64,000 nucleotides of DNA from positions 452,580-516,579 of the forward strand of contig NMRA01000177.1 of NCBI GenBank assembly GCA_002633005.1, given 5' to 3'. Below, one piece after another: positions 1 through 12,500 of the stretch. The DNA is from Phoronis australis. Its lineage: Eukaryota > Phoronida > Phoronidae. Both the position numbers and the translations under genes were made by a program. Positions within the stretch are counted from its first letter, which is position 1. Each line of letters starts with the position of its first letter. The notes below the pieces were generated by a model. The model had not been told where the DNA came from, searched no databases, and worked only from the letters and a program-made list of their open reading frames with translations.

Positions 1-2224
1 TAATCTCGTATGTTGGTAAATTTGTTTTTAATTCTATGTTTCTGTGGTGCTTTAAGCAACTGATGCATAGGATGTGCTTGTATTATGAAGATCACTCACA
101 TTTTGAAACCTAGCCTATTGAGGAGACAATGACCATGCCTTTCCATTTTGCAGAGTACAACATACTACATATATGCCCTCTACTGGCCACTTTATGGTAC
201 CAATAAACAACCCTAGAAGGATACCGTATACGGTGCAATTGTGGGCGCATTTCAACGCTCTGCGTTGCTCTTGCCAAAATGTTTTGTGTTCGTAGCCTGG
301 ACTTGGTTACGGCATAGCATCATTTTTGTACTGTGTATTCATTTATTAAAAAATCGTAAGTAAAATTTCACCTGTTCTCAATGTTGTGTCCCAAGTTCAT
401 GAGAGTTTATCGTACATTGGCGTCTCAGCACTAATTACTGTTAAGAGTAGTATTATGCTACCCCTCTACATCCAGTTTCGTGGGTTTCTAATCAATTGTC
501 CTCACTTATTTCGGTCTAGTCTTTATGTAATTTCAACTAGCTAGTGATTTGTTGATGTTGTCAGGACTCCAAATCAAAACGCCTTCCAGCATATTGTGTT
601 TAACAGTTGGGTGCCGTCTGTAAACATTTGGATTTAAAAGTGTTAATCTGCGACTCAGGTGAATACCATTTACTCCGCGTGACCTCTGACGTGTACAGGT
701 GTAAAAACAGTTGCGCAACGATTTATAGAAACCCAGACTGGCGAGTTAGGGGGCTCTATTATTACTTCCTATGAAAATGAAATAAGAAGATGTAGTCGTT
801 CTCCGTATCACGTGAAGCAAGCCAAACCTTGGTGGTCCTCGTGTATACTGATGTCGTCTCGTATTTGACACACCTTTTTGGTTTATCCCCCTGACTTGTA
901 ATTAGTAGGTAATTGCCACGTTTGCATCTGTGACCATGGGCAATAGGCAGGTCCTTAGTGTCCATTTGGATGGCCAGTGGCCTCTGCTTTGTGTCAGTCC
1001 CCTCTCCCCCCATCACCTGAATAGCAATAGGAGCTCTTGATTTCTTTCAACACTTTTGGAGAAAGAGAGAGAACTGCTTGGGTGTTATAGTCCAATTGTA
1101 GGTCAGCCATATGGTCAAAGCATTGACGCAGGGAACTTTCGGTCTGAATTCAAACTCGGATATATTGCTCAGTGCGGTTTCTGGGCTGGATTTTATTGTA
1201 TCGTATTTTTGTGTATGTCTTAATAAATTGGTAACTGTTACCATTATGTGAAAAAATGCTAGTATAGAAAAACGTAGTAAAACTAAGAGATTTAAGTGTC
1301 ATAAGGCAGGTTTATGATATTTTTCATCATGTTCCCTGAAACTCCTAAAGTACTGTGCCCATGTCAAGAAAAGTGTTATTTTATTTCGTATTATTGCTAA
1401 TATTGCGTGTGTGGTAGTTGTTCATGAAGTGATTGTAAATTTTCTGCTAAGAAAAACTTGGATTAGCTTTCTCACAAATTCTGTGAGAACCTGCGTTACT
1501 TCAGAAATTGTTTGGCGACCTTTTTGTGTACCTCAGACTTGTCTTTTCATAAACTCTGCGAGTTCACAGAAAAGATCAGTAGGTCAGTTGGCGATTATAT
1601 GTATTTGGTCCTAAGAGCTGTTTCACCATTGTTTCACAACCCCAGACGGTTTGAAAGCATGTAACTTGCCTGTGGTAATTTTCATGGGCCCATCCTGTGC
1701 ACTAATCCCTACCTGTCACTGCCTCAGCGGCTGTCAAACTATGCTCTTTATTCATCACCAGAACTGCTGTTCAACCCCTGGTCACCTGCAGTTTTTGTCT
1801 GTGTAGAGGTGGTCACTTGAGCAATTCACACACCAGCGCAGCTCATCAGTCACACTACAGTACAATGGGGGTGTCAGGGGGGCCCCTGGGCTGCTGGAGG
1901 GCAGCTGGAGATGAGAGGTGACCGATTTAAAAATGGAACTCTTATTCTGATCCCTGTTGGTCGAGTGTGTCTGGCTTGGATTATTGCATATGCCGGTAAC
2001 TGTTCGCTGTCCCGTGTGTTTGCACTCTCTAGCAGCTTTGCTAGAGCATGCTTGGGACTATAATACGGGTTCAGTTTCAGATCCTATGGGGAACACCTCT
2101 ATCCAAAAAACCCAGTCTGAGACTGTTGTATTTTGTACAGCATAATTTAAAGTTGATTTCTTTGACCTATGAGAATACACCTGTTTGATCAGGTGTAAAA
2201 TAGACTGTTACCTTCTGGTATCAT

Positions 2225-2249
2225 TGTGTGTGTGTGCGCGCGTGTGTGG
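2225..2249. repeat. TG/CG dinucleotide microsatellite
   Basis: Alternating purine-pyrimidine run (TGTGTGTGTGCGCGCGTGTGTGG), 25 bases. Confidence 0.8.
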
Positions 2250-3293
2250 CAATTTGAGTTGACACTTGACATTTTCTGGTGACTGTGTTTTACTTATTGT
2301 TTTTCAGATCTTTTTCTAATGGGTGGTCTCCGTTGAAAGTCAACAGTCTTGAAAACTGCGGACGGAAGTGCCAAATCTCTACCAATCCGCTGTGTGGGGA
2401 GGGGGCAATGCATGGCTCCACTGCTCTGTTGACACTGTATGAAATATATGTATGTTATGTTAAGGAGTTTGTGGACGGGAACAGCTGGTTTTTTTGCTCA
2501 CTCTACGGTCTTTTCGTCACTGCTGAGACGTGTAACCTGCTTTTAGGGAATCAGGATACACTTCTAGTAGAACTTTCATGTAGCCTGTAGTGTGACTGTG
2601 TTGAAAAGTCTTCTGGTTTGGAACGAAAACTCAACTTAGGTGTCAGAGAAAGATAGCTCCCATTTTGCGTTATTTTTGCCAGAACTATACAGCAGTGCCG
2701 AACTTTGTTGAAATACTGCTTTGTGTTGTCTAGTTTTTCCGCGTACGTCCCTAGTTCTCAAAGTGATTACTTACAGTAGTTTTAAAAAAAAAGTTGGCAG
2801 TATGTCTTCAGTTGAAAATTTGTGAAATTGCAAAGCAAAATTTTTCTACTCAGTTTGAAATATTTTGTTATTTTTCGCCATATCTTCGACCAAACTGAGC
2901 GTTTTTGACAAAATTGGTCAACTTTTTTGGAACTACTGTGTGTTCTCTCTGCGGGGGACCTCTTGTTTCCGAAAAACATGAGCTTTGCTCTCATATGTTT
3001 AGCTCAGTGATCAAAATGTGAGCATACAGATACAAAATTTGACCTCAGTGGCTGAGAAGTTGAGTTTCGGGAGACCCCCTCGATCTCAAGAGCATAGTTG
3101 TGTTCTTAAAATTTTTCATGAAATTTGGTTGCCAGATGTTTTCTAATGTCTCTGTTGGTTGGAAGGAATGATTTATCATCGTTGACCCCTCTAAACTACA
3201 CTGGAACCCATTATTCATTAGATGTTGTGTTTTAAGACTAACAAATGGAGATTTCATCTTAATGGTGCTAATAGTGATTAATTGAAGCCACTG

Positions 3294-3375
3294 TGCCAGG
3301 GGTCACCCAGTGGTAAAGTGTGGCCGCATGAGTTGGCTGCCATGAGTAACCAGTTTGGAGTTTCAGTGATCATAA
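3294..3375 (+). mobile_element. Degenerate tRNA-like (SINE) segment
   Basis: GGGGTCACCCAGTGGTAAAG is A-box-like, and AGTTTGGAGTTTC about 37 bases later could be a decayed B box. Confidence 0.35.
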
Positions 3376-4854
3376 AATAATTAGTAGAAAATTTTTAACA
3401 AATAACTATGCAGGGTAATTTGGAAGTTGCACAAAACTGATACAAACTTGTTTGGTAGTCAGCAGTTTTTTTTTTCTCAGCGTTATATTGTATTTTTCCT
3501 TATACTTTGAACACCTTTAAATTTAACACCTTTGGCAAAAAAAAATTAGTTATACATGTGTTACTTAAATGCATATTCATCTTCCGTAATAAACTGTCAT
3601 CTTATGGTACTCTGTTAAGACACCCAGTAAATGAAGTAGACTAGGTTGTATACCACAATGTCTTATGCAGTTAATATAGTTTATGATGTCATTAAGAATC
3701 TTCCATACTGTGTAAGGACCCCTGCTATGTTGTTTCTGTTCAAGATGTTACTACACATGTGATTTATTTTGAAGAAGGTTTAGTAATCATTTCTTCAGCA
3801 CTGATTAGGTTTACTGTATCAGAGGCAGATTTTGCTAAGTTGGCTTCGAGTTATTGCACTCGTTTACTATTCGCTGAGCAAAGAATAAAAAGGTTCTTTT
3901 TCAAAGAGCCTTAAGTGGTTGGTGTGATTGTTTTCTGCATGTGGGCTCATGTGGTGAGCTGTGTTTGAATTTAAATTAGGAATGGTGCACACGTTTTGTC
4001 AATCATGTACAGATTGCGATTATGTAAAAAAAAGAACTAAGATTTGTCTAATGTAGGTGTCTATTCAGAGTATACATCGCAGTCACACAGAGGGAAATAG
4101 TTATATGATTTTTGTGATTTATTAATATTATTGTTATTAATATGTAAATGCCTTAGACACTTTGTAATAAAAAAGTAAATGTGATATTGCGTTCTAATAT
4201 GGAGTCTGCCATTTGCATATTACCATTTGCATATGGCTATAGCAAAAACAGTAGGGATTATACATGCACCATTTCAGAAATAAAACATGCTTGGATCAAA
4301 AGTTCTCACTTTTAGTAATTCCAGAGTGGCAGATAATGCCATGTTTAAATGATTTTAAGTTATGAAATTTGTATTGAAACTGCAGCAGTGCAAGATTAAA
4401 AATGGGATTTTGGGGACTGGTTCCTATGTGAATCTTGGCCAACCCATATAAACCTGCCTTGCTGGTAAAAGAACAGATTTTGAATTGAACCACTTGCCCT
4501 AATGAAGGCAGGCTCAAATGTTAAAGTAGTCAAATCTGAGGTGGTTTCATGACTTGTAGAACTAGCAGTTGTTACTGCTGGAGACTAGACAACTATAAGT
4601 TGGCTTGTCCGTTTTACAAAAACTTGTTTTTACAAATATAAGTTCTCTTAAGCTAGATGGGGGTTATTATGCAACTTGAAACTCAAATTTCTCAAAAATG
4701 TGCAATTTTATATGTGGCAACTTTTTACATTTTGAAAACACTCTAGTAAATGAATTAAGAAACACCAAAATAAAATTGCCACCCTAAAGTACTGGCAAAA
4801 ACCATTTTCTAGAAGCCCTACAAATTCTGGCCCATCGCCTAGTTGTCACCGTGT

Positions 4855-4990
4855 GTCATGGTATGGATAGGTCGTGGTCTTGAGGAATAGTGAACTGTCG
4901 GTTATTCAGAAGAGTAGTGAACAAGCAGAAAATGGTCTAAATCAAAATTTAAATTCTTTGACGGATTGTGGGTTTTACGGCAGAAAAAAC
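4855..4990 (+). repeat. Dispersed family A, partial copy
   Basis: 'ATGGTCTAAATCAAAATT', 'TTTGACGGATTGTGGGTTTT' and 'ACGGCAG' match the 3' part of copy 1 at 6195-6245. Confidence 0.4.
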
Positions 4991-5186
4991 GCATTCTGGA
5001 GATCATTGTTGGGTGGGGTTGACTTGTAAGACTTGTTAGCTTTGACTATAATTAGAAAACAACAAAAAAACGTTGTTTTTCTTTTGATTTCATTAGAAAT
5101 CGCCAATACTCGCCGTTTTGTGCCAGAAATTTGCTGAAACCAAGGCCGTCGACTTCAGTTTTAAAATACTCTGACATTTATCGTGG

Positions 5187-5275
5187 GATTTAGCCCAGCC
5201 AGTAGGGCGTTAAATTGCGAACCACGAAGATTCCAGGTGAAATTCCGCGCCGCGGCGGAATCTCAAGAAGGGTTT
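5187..5275 (+). mobile_element. Degenerate tRNA-like (SINE) segment
   Basis: TTAGCCCAGCCAGTAGGGCG resembles an A box region, and AGGTGAAATTCC some 30 bases later an altered B box. Followed by a GC-rich palindrome (TTCCGCGCCGCGGCGGAA). Confidence 0.4.
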
Positions 5276-6014
5276 TTCTCGTTGACAACTAATGCGTTCA
5301 TCTAATTTCTTGATGTGAGATTTGTATTAAAATATTACCCATATGCTGATTATGTTTACGTCTCTTCCGATTTTGACTGTGCTTATTCCAGGAAAATTGC
5401 CTGAGAATCGTAAGAGTAAATCACATGTGACGTCAATTTGATAATTTACTTTCAGTTATTCAATTAGGTTTCTTGCGTGGATTTGGATGTCGGGAAATAT
5501 TAATGGCTTTAGCCTACTTGTAAAGCAGCGTGCTGTGGTGAATGTAGTCGCGGGAACAACGAATCCTGTCTAGTGCATCAGTAAGTCATGAACGCTTACT
5601 CTTGGTATTGAAAAAAAATCAGTTTCGTGAAAGGTCGTCTGCATATGAAAATTATATCTCATCTTCGCGTTTGAAATAACGTGCCAACAACTGGCCTGGC
5701 TACTGTTCGGACATCGGTAAAGTGGGTCCCTGACTGTTATATAAGACAACGGGAAGAAGGTTGTGTTACTTTTGACTTCAAGTAAGACGACCAGAACGGG
5801 GAGATCTCTACTTTCATTTCGTATGCTCGCGTTTCCAATGGCTTCTATCAATACGGTAACTCTCAAGGTGGATACGTATACTTTATTTTGGATCTATGGC
5901 CTTGAATACAATGGAATAAAACTACATGAATCGGCGTTCCGTCGAAAAACAAACTGTTTAATTATTAGACCAATTTCCGCAAAAGTAGTCTCGACATCTT
6001 CCTTCAAGTTACAA

Positions 6015-6240
6015 TGGCTTTCCTGGTCTTAAAAATAACCGATAGGATGTTTTCGCCAGAGACTACGCTCGGCGCATAAAATGGCGTGTCCTTGGAAGCC
6101 AACTTTCATTGTGGTGCCCGAACTGTTAGTAGTTTCCAAGCCACCACACCACCTCCAATTTTGAGTATGGAACAAATTGAGACGAATTTCTGTTAATGGT
6201 CTAAATGAAAATTATTTTTTTACGGGAATCTGGCTTATGG
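6015..6240 (+). repeat. Dispersed family A, copy 1
   Basis: Shares in order with 52385-52690: 'AGCCAACTTT', 'GTTTCCAAGCC', 'CACCTccaaTTTT', 'GGAACAAaTTGAGACgAATTTC', then a 'TACGGgAAtcTGGcTTATgGC' end. All copies are on the same strand. Confidence 0.55.
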
Positions 6241-7129
6241 CAGCTTCAAGACACTAACGTGTTGGGTCAGCTTTACTGACAGAAGCTCTCTTAGGAATTG
6301 CGCCAATCCTCTGTTGATGAATGTTGGAAATGTGACTTAGGGATTGGTCAGTTTCGACTGTCCAAAAATCAACATCGGCAAACAATCGCTCTTTCTTACA
6401 ACACACAACGGTTGGGATCAAACCGACGAGTAGTTCTGCTCATTTTTGATCAAAGTCAACAAAGACGAATCCTTTCAACACAGGCAAATATTGATGCAGA
6501 CAGGTAAAAGAAAATGGACCGTTTAATAGTTCCGACGGAAATAAATCCTCAAATGCGTTTGATTCCGTCCATTCACACGCATTGTTAGTGATGCACGCTT
6601 ACGCAAGGCTTTCCATTTCCATCAGCTGAAGAAGGTTCGAAAACCACGGATTACGCTGTGAAAACACTGCGAAATGGTATCACAGTCAAACAATGAAGTG
6701 CGAAGCGTTATGAATGAATCTTGCTTGACTGACAGCGAGCGTAACAGAGCAGGTTAATAGTTTTTCTTTTCAACGCGTACCTTTTCTTGAAGAGTTTCAG
6801 TCAAAACAACGGAGTTAGGATTAGGTAATAACAACAGCCTGCGGATGAAGGTGATAAGTTTCCAAAATATCATGTAATACCTGTCATAGTTCTATGTAGA
6901 TTGACTTGACACCTGTTGAATTTCGGGCTATTTCTTTTCAACGTCATAATTTGTTCAACATATTTGCCAAAGTGTTGAGTCAAAATTTGACAAAGAATGT
7001 GTTTTGTCCTTTATGTTTAGATACAAGTGGTCATGTGAACTTGTTAATTAGCCTATTCTTGACTTTTGAATGGGTTCACTGTAAAGTGGGTACAATCCCG
7101 CGTTCTGTTTAAGCGGACTTTTGATTTGG

Positions 7130-7425
7130 ACAACTTTACGGCTGTAAAATTGGTCTCAATTTGTACCATACTCAGATGATAATTTACTTCTGGATTAGCA
7201 AATAACTCAGTGACAGACCATACTCAGCATAAAATAACACGCCGTGACAGGCCAACTTTTAGAGCCTCGTCTTAGAGGTTGATTTTAGCAAAAACAAACT
7301 GTCGCTTCTTTCGAAGTCCTGAACTCACCTCCAGTTTGACCAAGGAAAATTTGACACTAATTTCATAACGGTAGACGGTTTAAGTTATAAGTTGTTTTTT
7401 TTTTGTGATAGAAGACGGGTTTATT
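7130..7425 (+). repeat. Dispersed family A, copy 2
   Basis: Aligns with 52385-52690 through 'CTGTAAAATTG', 'TACTCAGATGA', 'CAACTTTTAGAGC.TCGTCT', 'AATTTCATAACGGTA' and 'GAAGACGGGTTTATTGC'. Confidence 0.6.
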
Positions 7426-8358
7426 GCTCCTTTAACACACCTCGCCTTTCTGTTACACAATACATTTGCTACTCGTATGATAGTTACTAAGAAGCCAAAG
7501 TCCTCTGGTGCAGTAGCTTTTTTACAACAGTGAGTACCGGCTTGACGAAATGGTGCGACCGGAAAGCGTTCGATGTCTATGAATCCTGGGAAATTTTTTA
7601 CTTTATCTTCTGAACTCTTATTACAGCAATCCTCTTAAAATTACGAAATCAATTTTGACTAACTTGTCGGAAACGTTAGTTTGCTGAACACTCTCTTGGC
7701 ACATAAAGTCCCATGCCGCTTCATGTATTCCAGAGAATGCGTTTTACGAAAAGATTTTTTGCTCAGGCACACACTCAGGCCCACGGAAGTTTCATTAACA
7801 AATGTTGACATTAGTCTCTCGTAGGCCTACAGGTCTTTGACTTTCAAGGTGTTTGAATAAAAAAAATGTGAAACCTTACAATTGAAAAGTGCGCCACACA
7901 AACTGACGTTGTACAGCATGATCGTTCCGTGTTTATTTGGATGAATACAACATTTTATTTACCATTTTTCTCTCAAAAGATGTTTATAAAGCACAATAAA
8001 GGTTAAAGAAATTATACAGCGTACGTCCTTTGCTTTGAAACCTACTCTAAAGACATGTATCAAATGTGTAAACGACTGCTCACTCAACGACGCCATGACA
8101 TAAGCTTTTTAACATGAAAAGATTTCGATTAACTTCACACAATAAGAACAGTTACGGGATTTTGACCGCGTCAAATGTCCTTTAATTATGCGAGTCTCGA
8201 CGTATTGTTACGCAGGTCATGGATATTGGATATCATGATTTGTCAGTACGCGCAATAACTTCACTGAATACATCCAACCGAAAAAAAGAAAAAAATGCAA
8301 ACGCGTAGAGTACAAAAATCACGCTGGAGTAAAAACACATGAATGTAATGTTGGGATT

Positions 8359-8519
8359 CAGGTGCGTATTCAGGATTTTTAAATGGGGGAGGCGATCAAT
8401 GTTTTTGAATTGAAAGCAGAGGTTCAAGTCAACAATTTGAAAATTCTAGATTTGGTATCACTAAAATGAAGCAAAGAAGGGGAGTACGGATCCCTTGACC
8501 CCCCCTGGATCCGCCTATG
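8359..8519 (+). mobile_element. Small CAG-ended inverted-repeat element, copy 1 (161 bp)
   Basis: Ends CAGGTGCGTATTCAGG and, read from the other side, CATAGGCGGATCCAGG. Flanked by the 5-bp direct repeat GGATT (8354-8358 and 8520-8524). Non-coding. Together with three other copies it defines a non-autonomous DNA transposon (MITE). The ends resemble hAT-type termini, and a 5-bp duplication would fit the hAT5 group; the superfamily is an inference. Confidence 0.75.
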
Positions 8520-9184
8520 GGATTATGGGTAAAACAATAAGCGGGAACCACAGTTAGTACGTGAACGCTAGGCAAATGTTACACAGTCAACGGTTGGGAG
8601 GCTTTCGAAAAAATACAAAAAACTATTTTAACATTTAAAACAAATTCAGGCTGATTGACCACAAACGTTTTTTTGACAAGCAAATACGTTCACATAGAAA
8701 GGACTGTATTATCTTAACAGCGGTTTGAAACATATTTCTGACAATTTGCAATACTAACTCGAGGGAAACACAATGTTTTCGCACCGTTTCCTGCACTACT
8801 AGCAGATCAAGACGGTTGTTCACATCAGTTCAGTTTACCTCGTCTCAGGAAAGTGTGAAACCTCCTTTGCGATCCTACTGTGTATCAAACGATTTTTTAC
8901 ACACCTTGCGATGGTCAGCCGATGGGGTCAGAGGTTAAACCGAAATATCGCTTGGGTCTATTTCGAATCAGTGACCCTTTTTACAAACAATCCTTATAAA
9001 TCAACTCAGTAAAAGAAGTTATTACAACAAGGCCGTATCTTAGTATGGCTGTTAGATAATCAGCAAATAACGCCGTTGAAACCAACTATCAAGATAGCTG
9101 AGACTGCAACAGTTTCAACTACCGTGTTTTGCACCGGCTGTACGTTTCAAGACCCACGACTACCCCTACAAACAAGAAGTGAAC

Positions 9185-9328
9185 CCGTCCGCCAATCGGA
9201 CCGTGGATAATCTCTGCAGACGATAAAAAGCCAATGTGTGCGCTGCGGTAGCTTAGAACAAAGTTTAGTCTAAAAGGCCGCGATTATACAAATCGGTGCT
9301 TGGAACAGTATTTTACCGTGTTGAAATT
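9185..9328 (+). promoter_or_regulatory. Candidate core promoter / 5' UTR of the ADAMTS gene
   Basis: CpG-containing stretch just upstream of exon 1 with CCAAT at 9192 and 9231 and a TATA-like ATAAAAAG at 9223-9230. If used, the start site would be near 9250-9260, leaving a 5' UTR of roughly 100 bases. This is a weak motif-based call; many animal genes lack a TATA box and an upstream non-coding exon is possible. Confidence 0.3.
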
Positions 9329-9359
9329 ATGAATGATCTGTGAAAGCGATCGACGATGA
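9329..9359 (+). promoter_or_regulatory. Two short upstream ORFs at the ADAMTS start
   Basis: The ATG at 9329 opens a 4-codon ORF (MNDL, stop 9341-9343), in frame with the main ORF. The ATG at 9333 opens an 8-codon ORF (MICESDRR) whose TGA (9357-9359) overlaps the main ATGATG at 9356. If the transcript includes both, scanning ribosomes would meet them first, and the overlapping stop/start could allow reinitiation. The transcription start is not known, so this is conditional. Confidence 0.4.
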
Positions 9360-9500
9360 TGCTACTTACAAACTGTACGCAAAAATCTCACTTCAAAATG
9401 CTGATTGTGGAATCGTGCTGGATTTTATTTTCGCTGATTTCATTGACTCTATTCGCAAGCCAGGTGTCGGCTGCCTACAACTTTCCAGACGAAAGACAAG
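9356..9500 (+). CDS. ADAMTS7/12-like: ADAMTS exon 1: start codon and signal peptide
   Basis: Encodes residues 1-48 plus one base of codon 49. An in-frame TGA at 9341 sits just upstream, so the ATG at 9356 is the first possible start, followed at once by a second ATG (9359). A third in-frame ATG (9398, Met15) gives a more typical signal peptide: a hydrophobic stretch of about 20 residues ([12 protein letters not shown]) ending in QVSA, with likely cleavage near residue 39-40. With Met1 there is a 14-residue polar extension (including an NCT sequon) before the hydrophobic core. All three starts have A at -3. The donor is AAG|GTAGGT. The link to exon 2 is inferred from phase (1), the signal peptide expected at this place, and the absence of a better candidate. 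Confidence 0.82.
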
Positions 9501-12500
9501 GTAGGTCGAGTTTGTCCTTATTGAGATTTAACCACATTAATGGCTTCGTCACAATACGTTTATGGGTACGACCTCAAAGAAGTGTTGTGAGGTCGTTTGA
9601 TCCTTGTTGTCGAATGCTCGAGTCGCTCTACCGATAGATCACCAATATGTTTACACTGCAGCTTCACGGGTCTGCTTGTAAGATCGCTTTTGCACATGTC
9701 TTGAATTCTTCGCGTTGGACATTATCCCCTGTCATTTTTGTCCTGACATTTAGCTACACGAGGTCATAGAGTTTTATGCAGTCGTAACTTCATGGCTGTT
9801 CAACAGGTTTTGAGGCAAAAACACCAATTTAGATTTTTTTTTGTTTTTAAAACGATTCTACCGTAGTTGCATCACAGGACTCGGGCAATCACTGAATAAC
9901 GGGCCCGTTACTTAGTGGATGAGTTCTCTAAATCAGGGACCGCTATATCCAACCTGTTATTGTACTTGTAAAGACCAATAAATTTATTTCCTACAGACGT
10001 AGCTTAAACGTGAATTTATTTTTTAAATAAGACAATTCGCAAGTACAATGACATTTATTGCTTCTTAGTTTAGTTTGTTTTGTCAATTCCATTTACATTG
10101 TGAGGAATTTCAAACATTGAATTTAGAAAAAAAATATAATAATTTCAGTTCAATATAGTTTCAGAGTGACACAAATTTTAATTGCGCAGAGAGTTGCGAG
10201 ATTTCTTGGTATTTTCCATATCTTGGCTGAGTTTTCTTAAGATCACTATCTTAAAAGTGAAATGCCACTTTAAATTTGTGAACAGTATACCAAGAGTCTA
10301 CTGATATTGTGTTCAGTTAAACATGCTTCAATTATATTTACTACTAGAAACCATTTCTGCAGTCTCCCAACGTTAGTCCAAGTACTGTGGGTGTCCCTAT
10401 CCAGTTGCTGTTTGGACAGTCCCAGGGGATATCCAAGCTGAGCTATCCAATTCCCCTGGGTGTGGTGTGTATTGTAGGACTAGAACTTTGCTTTGTATCT
10501 GGCATAGGGCTTCTTTATGCTCCAGGAGTGGAGTTTGTTGACTTTATCTGTTTATAAGTTACCTGTGTCTATTGTAGTCTGGATATGCCTGTGACTTTTA
10601 ACATAATGAACCATTTTGTAGGTATGACAATCAACACTACTGTCCTAAATAGGCCCATTATTTCACTGTTTAGGTAGGTCTGCCGTTTGGCTTTCAAGGT
10701 CCTGGGGTTTGGCACCAGTAGCAGAATGGTGCAGAGGGTTGTCAGTCAAAGGGATGAGTTTTGCTTTGGTTATGAGAGCCTACCAACCATAATTCTGACT
10801 CTGTGATCTAATTAAGTATTTATTAAAAATTATGTATTCATTTCATTTTTTTATGTTATATGACTGTGTGGTGAGATGTACTCAAAAAAACTGTTAATGT
10901 AAAGTTACAGACTATTTTTTGATTTTGGATTTTTAAAATGAATATTACTTTATAAACTATTTATTTTTATTGGATGTTGTTATCAAAGTTTGTCCTCAAC
11001 GACATCAGGTGCATATGTATTAGTGTCTCTTTGAAATTTGGAATTGCATGTATTTTTTGTAGAAGCCAAGAGTTTGAATGCAGGCTTAGTTTCATCAATG
11101 AAATGATGTAATCTCTTTTCACAAATGATGGCAACGCAGGTTTGGTACTAGACAGGTTGAGAGATCAATTAGCGTTGATCCTCAAAAGCGCCATTCATAA
11201 CTTTATTTACCCACTAGAGAAGTCATGTCGCAGCCTGTATCGAATTCAATCAGTTCGGGTTTACCTTGAAGCTCTGGTCAACACCTGTATGTCTTTGATG
11301 TAAATATTTACCTGGTTTATAATTATAATGTGTGTGTATATCAGACTAATGTAAACATAGGGTAGTCAGTGAGCGCTACCTGGTGCTACTGTTCAGGGGT
11401 AAAGTGATAAGTTGAGCTGTGGTGGGGATTTATCAGTTTATGATGCCTTGCGGCACAAAATGTCAAACTGTTCGTGGATATATTGGAAGTTCTATGTCAT
11501 TGCTAATGTAGTTTGGTCTGTACAACTATCATCAAATGACATTTTATATTTGAGTATTTGCAGTGTACATTGTTAGTGGCAAAACTTTAGGAATGTCAGA
11601 AATAGAACATCAAGTTTTACATCACAGCTAACGATTATTGATACTGACTGTTGGTTGGGTATATATCTTACATATGCTGCAATGTCTATTTTGGTTCTAG
11701 AGTGCAAATTTATTGTCTTTACACCCTTGCTAATTACGGTATAGTTTTAACGAAAATCCTGACAAACGTAACTAAAAAGGCCAAGCTTTTCCCACACTGT
11801 AAAGTCTTACCAATTCTGGACACAGTGTGGCAGACGAGTGAAATTTCATTTTCTTCAATTTTTGCGTAAAATATTAATAGCACCAATTCAATGCTTTATC
11901 ATTTTAGAGCTCTACACTATAGACAATGTGTTGGGGAATAGTGGGGGTGTTACGTAGGTTTTACCCACTTGTTTTGAATTAACACCAGCGTGCTTTCCTT
12001 TACTACTTGTGTTGATCTGAATGGCAGAGCCAAGGCTGCACTGGATCAGAAATTCGATATAGGGTAATATATAACAGACTATCAGCTGCAAGGGTGTCAT
12101 TATGACAGTAAAGTGTCTCTTGGTGTCTTCCAACCTGCCATGTGAAATTGCTCCTTTTGGATTGATACCAAGCCGTCTTGAAAATCTGTTGTTTGAATGT
12201 ATGATTTTACATAAAAAACTTTCAAACTTGATAAGTTGTGTGTTTTCTCTACCATGCAGAAGTGGTAAAATTCTTCATTTTTGGAAACAACACTGCAAAA
12301 GTCGCTATCTGTCCATTTTTATGCTCTCCCTGTTATATTGACATGGAACTTATATAATATGTTGCTCAGCCGCAGCCAACAACATAGTCAATCTTCAAAA
12401 TTGTTGTTGAGAAATTTGACATGATATTTACCATGTTCATCATTTCACTGGATACATACCTTCAACCATATTTGATATAATGGGCTTGCAATTGTTATAT

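Larger units (their letters stand above)
1..5100. other. Upstream CpG-poor region with no recognisable gene
   Basis: Only short ORFs (103 codons at most), none with a domain I recognise. It is CpG-poor over most of its length and T-rich, with several AATAAA-like signals (for example 3885 and 4162). It may be a 3' UTR or intron of a neighbouring + strand gene, but no exon supports this. It contains a TG/CG dinucleotide run near 2225 and a degenerate tRNA-like segment near 3300. Confidence 0.4.
5100..9700. other. CpG-dense upstream domain
   Basis: CpG dinucleotides occur about one to five per 60 bases across most of this stretch, while the flanks (for example 4200-4500, 10380-10680 and 16020-16380) have many lines with none. 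No convincing exon was seen apart from exon 1. The stretch also contains several dispersed repeats listed separately. The simplest reading is unmethylated intergenic/promoter DNA next to a methylated, CpG-depleted gene body. Confidence 0.6.

Noticed and set aside
2279-2590. 103-codon ORF in the upstream region
   Set aside because: No domain, no repeat family and no splice-site pattern; treated as chance.
10710-10790. tRNA-like segment (TGGCACCAGTAGCAGAATGG)
   Set aside because: No B box at the right distance.
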